DNA of 6,290 bases from positions 1 to 6,290 of the forward strand of contig JAKACE010000113.1 in the NCBI GenBank assembly GCA_021821705.1, written 5' to 3'. The notes under the pieces are model-generated. The model was given only the letters and a program-made list of their open reading frames with translations, did no database searches and had not been told where the DNA came from. Below, piece after piece: positions 1-5,684 of this stretch; within the stretch, counting starts at the first letter, position 1, and the number at the start of each line of letters is the position of its first letter. Both the position numbers and the translations under genes were made by a program. The stretch is from Actinomycetes bacterium (GTDB lineage Bacteria > Actinomycetota > Acidimicrobiia > Acidimicrobiales > Palsa-688).

Positions 1-5
1 ATCAT

Positions 6-17
6 TGGTCTAGACCA
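6..17. promoter_or_regulatory. DasR-type operator (dre site), copy 1
   Basis: A perfect 12-bp palindrome, TGGTCTAGACCA, identical to the core of the dre element bound by the GntR-family regulator DasR in Streptomyces (established knowledge). It lies 76 bp upstream of the start of a sugar-binding protein gene in an aminosugar operon, which is exactly the type of target DasR controls. DasR is released from DNA by GlcN-6-P or GlcNAc-6-P, so the operon would be derepressed by its own intermediates. The regulator gene itself is not in the window, so its presence is inferred. Confidence 0.87.
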
Positions 18-20
18 TTG

Positions 21-32
21 TGGTCTAGACCA
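21..32. promoter_or_regulatory. DasR-type operator (dre site), copy 2
   Basis: A second identical 12-bp palindrome, separated from copy 1 by only three bases (TTG), giving a 15-bp centre-to-centre spacing. Each palindrome is also a short repeat of the other, so the pair reads as a tandem array. The close spacing puts the two dimer sites on roughly opposite or offset faces of the helix (about 1.4 turns). No convincing -35/-10 pair could be assigned around it. The core promoter may overlap the operators or lie left of the window. Confidence 0.87.
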
Positions 33-81
33 TACCGCCGACGGCCACCAGGGCCCAGCCGACCCGTGTGGACCTCAGCAC

Positions 82-87
82 AAGGAG
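82..87 (+). promoter_or_regulatory. Ribosome binding site for the GTG-started binding protein
   Basis: AAGGAG lies six bases before the GTG at 94. This decides the start: the frame is open back to the window edge, but it has no ATG, GTG or TTG codon further upstream and it crosses the operators. The GTG is also followed directly by a basic n-region of a signal peptide. Confidence 0.8.
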
Positions 88-93
88 CGCACA

Positions 94-1374
94 GTGAAAA
101 GAAGAAGGATCGCTCCCACCGCTATCGCCCTCGCCGTCGCGGCGGGAGTTGGCGGCGGGGTGCCCGCAGTAGCATCCGCCCAAACCGGCCACACCCTGAC
201 CGTATGGCTCATGACCGGTGAAATCGGTACCAAGACCCAGGCCGCCGTGAACGCCGCTTTCGAGAAGGAGTACCCGGGCTGGACGGTAAACGTGGAGATC
301 CAGCAGTGGGGGGGCATCTCCACCAAGCTGACCGCCGCCCTGGCAAGCAGTACCCCGCCCGACGCCATGGAGATCGGCAACACCGACGTCGCCGAGTTCG
401 CCGCTTCCGGTGGTCTCGAGAACCTGGCCGGTGTCCGTGGCCAGCTGCCCAACAACAAGAACTGGCTGGGCGGCCTGGTCGGGCCGGCCGAGTACAACGG
501 CGGCCTGTACGGGGTGCCGCTGCTGGCAGGCGACCGCGTGGTGATCTACAACAAGACGATGTTCAGCCAGGCCGGCATCAAGTCCGCGCCCAAGACCATC
601 GACCAGCTGCTGAACGACGGCACTGCCCTGAAGAACCGGTTCTCGCGCACCAAGAACTTCTCCCCGCTGTACTTCCCTGGTGAGTACTGGTACGCGGCGC
701 TGCCGATCCTTTGGGCTTACGGCGGCAAGATCGCCGTCCACCAGGGCGGCAAGTGGGTGGGCGCCCTGTCCACCAAGGACAGCCTGGCCGGTCTGCAGGA
801 GTTCCAGACCATCCAGAACAACCTGTCGGTGGCGGCCTCACGGACCCTCAACACCAACGCCCCCGACCAGGACTCGGTGTTCGCCAAGGGCCAGGCCGCC
901 ATGATAATCGGTGGCAGCTGGGAGCTCGGGGTCATAGAGAGCGACAACAAGAAGCTCACCGGGCACCTGGGCACTTTCGTCTTCCCTGGTGTCAAGGCCA
1001 ACAAGCCGGCCCCTGTCTTCATCGGTGGCTCGGACATCGCCATCGCCGCCAGCAGTCCCAACAAGACGCAGGCCCTGGCCTGGGTCAAGCTGATGACCGG
1101 GGCCCAGTACCAGACCGACATGGTCCACAACGACGGCCTCATGCCCAACGCCACCAGCCTGCTGGGGGTGGGCAAGAACCTTCCCAACATGGCCGATTAC
1201 TACAAGGCCGCCCTCAACAGCAACTTCACGCCGGCTACGCCGGGCTGGGCGACGGTGGAGAACGACAACGTGATGGAGACGCTGTTCTCGCAAGTGGCAT
1301 CCGGTAAGCGCAACGTCGCCGACGTAGCCAAGTCCGTCGACAACCAGCTCAACAGCCTCCTCAACGCTCAGTAG
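94..1374 (+). CDS. dasA: DasA-like extracellular sugar-binding protein of an ABC importer
   Basis: A 426-residue family 1 (MalE-like) solute-binding protein that should capture GlcNAc oligomers, probably chitobiose, outside the membrane and deliver them to the two permeases encoded next. Residues 1-29 form a Sec-type signal peptide: basic KRRR, a hydrophobic Ala/Val/Gly stretch, and an A-S-A cleavage motif before Q30. The mature start TLTVWLM, the QQWGGI..KLTAALAS segment (about 70-85), PPD (88-90) with EIGNTD (93-98), and LLAGDRVVIYNK (about 143-154) are typical of the DasA/oligosaccharide-binding group. The protein has no cysteine at all, so it is not a lipoprotein, unlike most Gram-positive binding proteins. 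It is first in the operon, directly behind two dre operators. The symbol rests on family resemblance plus context. NgcE-like GlcNAc binding or another beta-glycoside ligand cannot be excluded from sequence alone. Confidence 0.9.
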   Translation: MKRRRIAPTAIALAVAAGVGGGVPAVASAQTGHTLTVWLMTGEIGTKTQAAVNAAFEKEYPGWTVNVEIQQWGGISTKLTAALASSTPPDAMEIGNTDVAEFAASGGLENLAGVRGQLPNNKNWLGGLVGPAEYNGGLYGVPLLAGDRVVIYNKTMFSQAGIKSAPKTIDQLLNDGTALKNRFSRTKNFSPLYFPGEYWYAALPILWAYGGKIAVHQGGKWVGALSTKDSLAGLQEFQTIQNNLSVAASRTLNTNAPDQDSVFAKGQAAMIIGGSWELGVIESDNKKLTGHLGTFVFPGVKANKPAPVFIGGSDIAIAASSPNKTQALAWVKLMTGAQYQTDMVHNDGLMPNATSLLGVGKNLPNMADYYKAALNSNFTPATPGWATVENDNVMETLFSQVASGKRNVADVAKSVDNQLNSLLNAQ

Positions 1375-1376
1375 CA

Positions 1377-2372
1377 ATGGCAGCGCCGACAGTGCCAGAA
1401 GTGGCCAGTGGTAGGGCGAAGCGGGCCGTAGTGCCCGTCGAGCCCTACCGTCGGCGCTCCCCCAACTGGCGCCGCGCCCTGCGGCGCCAGTTGCTGCCCT
1501 TCCTCCTCGTCCTGCCGGCGCTGGTGCTGGTGGGTGGTGTCCTCGGCTACCCGATCGGCCAACTGGTAGCCACCTCGTTCCAGCAGCTCGGCCTCTTCCA
1601 GCTGATCGGCCACCACGTGCTCTGGAACGGGCTCGCCAACTACCGCCAGCTCTTCTCGGACGGCCAGTTCTACAGCTCGCTCGAGCAAACCGCCGTCTTC
1701 GTCCTGGCCACCGTCGGGCTGACAATGGCCATAGGCACCGGGGTCGCTCTGCTGATGGGCCGTGTCGGCAAGGTGCTGCGCACGGTGATCTCGCTCACGA
1801 TGCTCCTCGTGTGGGCCATGCCCAGTTCAGCTGCGTCCATCGTTTGGACCTGGCTCTTCCAGGCGCAGTGGGGCGTCGTCAACTACGTGCTGGTATCGCT
1901 CGGTCTTCACAGCTTCGGCAGCCACGACTGGTTCGCCAGCCAGATCTCCGCCTACGGCATCGTCACCGCCATGATCGTGTGGCAAGCCATCCCGTTCATC
2001 GCCCTCAGCGTCTACGCCGCCCTGACCCTGGTGCCCAACGAGCTGTACGAGGCGGCGGCGGTCGACGGCGCCAATGCCAGGACCATCTTCCGCCAGGTCA
2101 CCTTCCCCATAATCCGGCCCGTTTTCTTCCTTCTGACCGTCCTTTCCATCATCTGGGACGGCAACGTCTTCAACCAGGTGTGGTACCTGACCGGCGGGCG
2201 TGCCCAGGTGCTCAATGTGATGCCCCTCGGGGTATGGCAGTACATCGAGGCCTTCGCCACCCAGCAGTACGGGATGGGCGCTGCCATAGCCATCGTCACA
2301 GTCCTGATCCTGCTGGTGGTCACCGGCTACTACATCCGCACCATGGTGCGCACCGGGGAGGTATCGGCATGA
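1377..2372 (+). CDS. dasB: ABC sugar transporter permease, MalF type (DasB-like)
   Basis: A 331-residue inner membrane permease, one half of the transmembrane channel for the imported aminosugar. After a basic cytoplasmic N-terminus (1-38) there are about six hydrophobic segments, roughly 38-60, 103-127, 135-160, 190-215, 247-268 and 299-320. The EAA loop that docks the ATPase is intact: E225-A-A, G231, then V241 and P244, matching EAA-x3-G-x9-I-x-L-P. The ATG is two bases after the stop of the binding protein, with no clear Shine-Dalgarno, so it probably depends on translational coupling. Its stop overlaps the start of the next permease by ATGA. Family assignment is firm. The substrate is inferred from the operon. 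Confidence 0.92.
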   Translation: MAAPTVPEVASGRAKRAVVPVEPYRRRSPNWRRALRRQLLPFLLVLPALVLVGGVLGYPIGQLVATSFQQLGLFQLIGHHVLWNGLANYRQLFSDGQFYSSLEQTAVFVLATVGLTMAIGTGVALLMGRVGKVLRTVISLTMLLVWAMPSSAASIVWTWLFQAQWGVVNYVLVSLGLHSFGSHDWFASQISAYGIVTAMIVWQAIPFIALSVYAALTLVPNELYEAAAVDGANARTIFRQVTFPIIRPVFFLLTVLSIIWDGNVFNQVWYLTGGRAQVLNVMPLGVWQYIEAFATQQYGMGAAIAIVTVLILLVVTGYYIRTMVRTGEVSA

Positions 2373-3226
2373 CCACGACGATGGCCGGGCCCCGCTCCAA
2401 CCGTGGCCGCCGCTCGACGTGGCTGTGGCGGGTGGTGGCGGTTGCCTTCTGCGCCGTGATGGTTTTCCCCGTCTACTGGATGGTCAACTCGTCGTTCGAG
2501 CCGAACAGCCAGATCACCTCCCTCACCCCGAGCTTCTTCCCCGCCCATTTCACCTTCCACAACTTCGTGGACGCCGTCGACCGCCCCTGGTTCTGGGACG
2601 ACGCCCGCAACAGCCTGGTCATCGTCGTCACCGCCGTAGTGCTCGTACTGGTCGTGGCTTTCCTGGCGGCGGCGGCCGTGGCCCGGTTCCGTCTGTGGGG
2701 GGCCAAGGCGTTCCTGGTCCTGGTCCTGGTCGTGCAGATGGTGCCGACGGCGGCGCTCGTGATCCCCCTGTTCCTCATCCTCAACCGGGCCAAACTGACC
2801 GACACGTACGCCGGGCTCGTGCTCACCTACGTCACGCTCACCCTGCCCTTTACCATCTGGATGCTGAGAGGTTTCGTGAAGGCGGTGCCCATCGACCTGG
2901 AGGAGGCGGCCATGGTCGACGGCGCCAGCCGCATGGGTGCCTTCCGGCGCATCCTCTTCCCGCTCGTGCTTCCAGGGGTCATAAGCACAGGCGTCTTCTC
3001 GTTCATCACGGCCTGGAACGACTTCCTCTACGTCAACGTGATCATGACCCAGAACTACCACCAGACACTGCCGGTATGGCTGTTCTCGTTCAGCACGAAC
3101 ACCGGTACCGACTATGGGGGCCTGATGGCCGGGTGCGTGCTGTTCTCCCTCCCTGTCGTAGTGTTCTTCCTCTTCGTACAACGTCGGATCGTCACCGGCC
3201 TCACTGCCGGTGCAGTGAAGGGCTGA
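2369..3226 (+). CDS. dasC: ABC sugar transporter permease, MalG type (DasC-like)
   Basis: A 285-residue partner permease that completes the heterodimeric channel. The first membrane segment is at about 18-38 (CAVMVFPVYWMVNSSF), followed by a periplasm-side loop with PSFFP and F-T-F-H-N-F, which is typical of MalG-like proteins. Further segments are at about 82-104, 113-137, 147-168, 200-217 and 250-271. The EAA loop is present: E179-A-A, G185, I195 and P198. The C-terminus QRRIVTGLTAGAVKG is the usual MalG-family ending. The start is set by the ATGA overlap with the upstream permease and by GGGGAGGT at 2355-2362, six bases before the ATG. The same frame stays open back to 1811, but that part lies entirely inside the upstream gene. 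No ATPase gene follows, so a shared MsiK-like ATPase elsewhere is presumed. Confidence 0.92.
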   Translation: MTTTMAGPRSNRGRRSTWLWRVVAVAFCAVMVFPVYWMVNSSFEPNSQITSLTPSFFPAHFTFHNFVDAVDRPWFWDDARNSLVIVVTAVVLVLVVAFLAAAAVARFRLWGAKAFLVLVLVVQMVPTAALVIPLFLILNRAKLTDTYAGLVLTYVTLTLPFTIWMLRGFVKAVPIDLEEAAMVDGASRMGAFRRILFPLVLPGVISTGVFSFITAWNDFLYVNVIMTQNYHQTLPVWLFSFSTNTGTDYGGLMAGCVLFSLPVVVFFLFVQRRIVTGLTAGAVKG

Positions 3227-3229
3227 GAT

Positions 3230-4285
3230 ATGCCGGCAACAAGCGCCCGCACGGAGACAGGCGACCACGAACTGGGCCGCACCATGGCCGCCGAGATGGG
3301 CCAACAACCGACCACGCTGGCCCGGCTGCTGGCCCGCAGCAGCGAGATCGCCGCCGAGGTCCGCCGCCTGGCCCCGAACCCTCTGGCAGGCACTGTCCTG
3401 GTGGCCAGGGGCTCGTCCGACCATGCCGCCACATGCGGGCGGTACTACCTTGAAATGGCCACACGCAGGCCGGTGGCCTCCACCTCGCCGAGCCTGTTCA
3501 CGCTGTACAGGTCGGCCACTGATTTCTCCGGCTACCTGATGGTGGCGGTCAGCCAGTCCGGGCGCACACCGGAGATCGTCGAGGTTGTCTCCCAGGCAAG
3601 GCGCAACGGTGCCCGCACGATCGCCGTGACCAACGATGCCACCAGCCCGCTGGCGTCCGCCGCCGACTTCGTCATCGACCTACAGGCGGGCGAGGAACGG
3701 GCGGTGCCGGCCACCAAGACGGTAACGGCGCAGGTGACGGCATTCGCCGTCGTGGCTCAGGCCCTCGGCGACATAGGCCTCACCGACCGGGCGGCCGGCG
3801 AGCTCCCCGCCCAGGTGGCCGAGACCCTGGCCGACGCCGGCCCGCCGGCGCGCCTGGCCGAATGGCTGGCCCCCCATGACCGCCTGGTCACAGTGGCCCG
3901 CGGCCTTCTCTACGGTGCGGCGAGCGAGACCGCCCTCAAGGTCGAGGAGACCACTTCGCGTTTCACCGCCGCCTTCTCAGCCGCCGACCTACGCCACGGC
4001 CCGATCGCCATGGCCGCCGCCGGGCCGCCGGTCCTCGCCTTCGCGCACCCCGGGCCGGCCAGCGCCGACCTGCTCGAGCTGGTGTCCGAGCTGCGTTCAC
4101 GAGGAGCCGACTGCCGCGTCGCCGGCCCCGTGCCGGGCTCGGACATGCCGTGGCCACAGTCCCCGGAGGTCGCCGCACCCGTGCTGGCGATAACCCGCGG
4201 CCAACAGCTCGCCCTGACATTGGCCCGGCTGCTCGGGCGCGACCCGGACGCCCCGCCAGGGCTTACGAAAGTGACGATCACATGA
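3230..4285 (+). CDS. Double-SIS protein, probable GlmS-like glucosamine-6-phosphate deaminase (NagB-II type)
   Basis: A 351-residue cytoplasmic protein with two sugar isomerase (SIS) domains and no glutaminase domain. It should convert GlcN-6-P to fructose-6-P and ammonia, the step after NagA. After an EMGQQP leader typical of the group (22-27), SIS1 carries ARGSSDHA (59-66), SQSGRTPE (108-115), TND..SPL (134-141) and V159-P-A-T-K-T. These align with the hexose-phosphate pocket of GlmS (E. coli S303, S347-Q348-S349, T352, V399). SIS2 has ALKVEE (E240, matching catalytic Glu488) and LRHGP (H256, matching His504). The end DPDAPPGLTKVTIT keeps the lysine (K347) equivalent to GlmS Lys603. The start has GAAGGG at 3217-3222, seven bases upstream, and the stop overlaps nagA by ATGA. 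Lack of the amidotransferase domain argues against glucosamine-6-P synthase. An AgaS-like or FrlB-like role is the main alternative. Confidence 0.88.
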   Translation: MPATSARTETGDHELGRTMAAEMGQQPTTLARLLARSSEIAAEVRRLAPNPLAGTVLVARGSSDHAATCGRYYLEMATRRPVASTSPSLFTLYRSATDFSGYLMVAVSQSGRTPEIVEVVSQARRNGARTIAVTNDATSPLASAADFVIDLQAGEERAVPATKTVTAQVTAFAVVAQALGDIGLTDRAAGELPAQVAETLADAGPPARLAEWLAPHDRLVTVARGLLYGAASETALKVEETTSRFTAAFSAADLRHGPIAMAAAGPPVLAFAHPGPASADLLELVSELRSRGADCRVAGPVPGSDMPWPQSPEVAAPVLAITRGQQLALTLARLLGRDPDAPPGLTKVTIT

Positions 4286-5628
4286 GCAGTTACGTGCTCA
4301 GGGCGGCCAGGTTGGCCGGGCTGAGCAGCGCGATCATCGACGACGGCTATGTCGTCGTGGCCGGTGGTCGGGTCACTGCTACCGGCCAGGGTCGGCCGCC
4401 AGCTCTCGGCCTGCCCATCGTCGACCTCGGTGAGGTAATGGTCGCGCCGGGTTACGTAGACGTCCACGTCCACGGCGGCGGTGGCTACGAGGTCAACTGC
4501 GCCACGAGGGACGAGGTTGAGGCGTCGGTCAGGCGGATGGCCGAGTTCCACGCCACCCACGGCACCACCGCCCTCGTGGCGACTACCGTGTCGGACAGCC
4601 CGGAGGCACTGCGCACGGCCGTCGAGGGTGTCGCCGCTGTGGCCCTGTCACCCGACGGTCCTGGTTCAGGCGCCCGGGTGCTGGGGTCGCATCTCGAAGG
4701 GCCGTGGATATCGCGGTCGCGTGCCGGGGCACAGTACCCGGGCGCGCTCAGGCCGCCATCAGTCGAGGAGCTCACCGCTCTGGTGGCACTGAGCCGTGGC
4801 ACTGTCCGCATAGTGACGCTGGCGCCCGAGCTGGAAGGGGCCATCGAGCTGATCCGGGCGGCCACGGCGGCCGGCGTCGTGGCCTCGATCGGCCATACGG
4901 ACGCCGACAGCGACGAGGCGGAGGCGGCGTTCCGAGCCGGCGCCAGCCACGCCACCCACCTCTTCAACGCCATGGCCCCCATCCACCACCGCCGGCCCGG
5001 CCCGGTGGCTGCGGCGCTCGGCCACAGCCGGGTGTACCTCGAGATCATCGCCGACGGCATCCACATCCACCCAGCCCTCATCTCGCTCGTGGCCACCGTG
5101 GCGCCCGACCGCCTGGTGCTCGTTACCGACGCCATCGGAGCAACGGGCACGTCGCCGGGCCTGCACCGGCTCGGGCCCCTGGAGGTGCTGGTGCAGGACG
5201 GCAGAGCCGTGCTGGCGGAGCACCACGAGACCGTCGCCGGCAGCGTCCTGACCATGGACAGAGCGGTTGCGCTGGCCGTGCACGTGGCCGGCGTGCCGCT
5301 GGAAGTTGCCCTTCGGGCTGCCAGCCTGCACCCGGCAACAGAGCTAGGCGAGACTGCCAAGGGCCACCTGGGCGAGGGGGCTGACGCTGACATGGTCCTT
5401 CTCGACGACGAACTGACGGTCGTGGGCACGCTCGTCGGTGGTCGGGTGGCGCACGACCCGGCTGGCCTGCTGCATACGGTGACCGCCTTGTCGGGGCCCC
5501 GGTCCGTCCCCGCTGCCGGTACCGTGTTGACCCCCTCTGCGCTGACCCCCTCTGCCGGCTCGGTAGCAGGCAATGGTGGCGACAGCGCCCCCGGAGAGCC
5601 CGGCGACAGGCCTCTGGCGCCGCTGTAG
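4282..5628 (+). CDS. nagA: N-acetylglucosamine-6-phosphate deacetylase
   Basis: A 448-residue amidohydrolase-superfamily enzyme that hydrolyses GlcNAc-6-P to GlcN-6-P and acetate in the cytoplasm. Motifs run in the expected order: PGYVDVHVHGGGG (H62 and H64, the HxH metal pair absent in the E. coli enzyme), HLEGP (E139, metal), SIGHTDAD (H205, metal), ATHLFNAM (H226, metal), ADGIHIHP (H261, probable substrate contact) and LVTDA (D283, catalytic acid/base). The HxH suggests a two-metal centre. The catalytic fold ends near residue 400, matching the usual length of about 380-400. The remaining 45 or so residues are a Pro/Ser/Ala/Gly-rich tail containing a repeated LTPSA. The start at 4282 uses the ATGA overlap with the SIS gene and begins where family similarity begins. 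An in-frame ATG at 4150 would add 44 residues lying inside the upstream gene. No strong Shine-Dalgarno is visible, so coupling is likely. Confidence 0.95.
   Translation: MSSYVLRAARLAGLSSAIIDDGYVVVAGGRVTATGQGRPPALGLPIVDLGEVMVAPGYVDVHVHGGGGYEVNCATRDEVEASVRRMAEFHATHGTTALVATTVSDSPEALRTAVEGVAAVALSPDGPGSGARVLGSHLEGPWISRSRAGAQYPGALRPPSVEELTALVALSRGTVRIVTLAPELEGAIELIRAATAAGVVASIGHTDADSDEAEAAFRAGASHATHLFNAMAPIHHRRPGPVAAALGHSRVYLEIIADGIHIHPALISLVATVAPDRLVLVTDAIGATGTSPGLHRLGPLEVLVQDGRAVLAEHHETVAGSVLTMDRAVALAVHVAGVPLEVALRAASLHPATELGETAKGHLGEGADADMVLLDDELTVVGTLVGGRVAHDPAGLLHTVTALSGPRSVPAAGTVLTPSALTPSAGSVAGNGGDSAPGEPGDRPLAPL
5526..5555 (+). repeat. 15-bp tandem duplication inside the nagA 3' end
   Basis: Two adjacent 15-bp units, GTTGACCCCCTCTGC and GCTGACCCCCTCTGC, differ at one base. 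In the nagA frame they encode LTPSA-LTPSA. The repeat lies in the low-complexity C-terminal tail beyond the catalytic domain and keeps the frame, so it looks like a recent in-frame slippage or duplication in an unconstrained linker. Confidence 0.85.
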
Positions 5629-5632
5629 CGGG

Positions 5633-5645
5633 CCAACCGGGTTGG
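5633..5645. promoter_or_regulatory. 13-bp inverted repeat in the nagA-hexosaminidase gap
   Basis: CCAACC-G-GGTTGG is a perfect 6-bp inverted repeat around one central base. It lies in the 56-bp gap (5629-5684), which is the only real intergenic space inside the operon. The loop is too short for a hairpin terminator and no T-run follows. It could be a minor operator, but its sequence does not resemble the dre core, and chance is a fair explanation in GC-rich DNA. Confidence 0.3.
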
Positions 5646-5670
5646 GCGTCCTGCCCTACCGCGAGCTGAC

Positions 5671-5676
5671 AGGAGG
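5671..5676 (+). promoter_or_regulatory. Strong ribosome binding site for the GH20 gene
   Basis: AGGAGG is the best Shine-Dalgarno in the window and lies eight bases before the ATG at 5685. It fixes the start of the truncated hexosaminidase gene in preference to a second in-frame ATG at 5718. It also shows that this gene, separated by a gap from nagA, is translated independently. Confidence 0.85.
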
Positions 5677-5684
5677 TACCACCG

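Noticed and set aside
18..221. 67-residue plus-strand open frame at the left edge
   Set aside because: It starts within the operator region and is an Arg-rich out-of-frame reading of the signal peptide of the binding protein.
838..1725. 295-residue minus-strand open frame spanning the binding protein/permease junction
   Set aside because: It is opposite two conserved coding regions and has an Arg/Gly-rich composition, a typical high-GC artefact.
1811..2368. Upstream in-frame extension of the second permease
   Set aside because: This part is the wrong frame of the first permease. The true start at 2369 has a good ribosome binding site, an ATGA overlap and the start of MalG-like sequence.
2713..2730. 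Three perfect copies of CCTGGT in the second permease
   Set aside because: They encode a Leu/Val run in a membrane segment. Codon bias and hydrophobic composition explain them.
2330..3424. 364-residue minus-strand open frame across the second permease
   Set aside because: It is a His/Gly/Glu/Asp-rich low-complexity translation opposite two well-supported genes, with no recognisable motif.
4150..4281. Alternative earlier start for nagA
   Set aside because: It would add 44 Arg/Pro-rich residues overlapping the conserved C-terminus of the SIS protein. The family begins near 4282.
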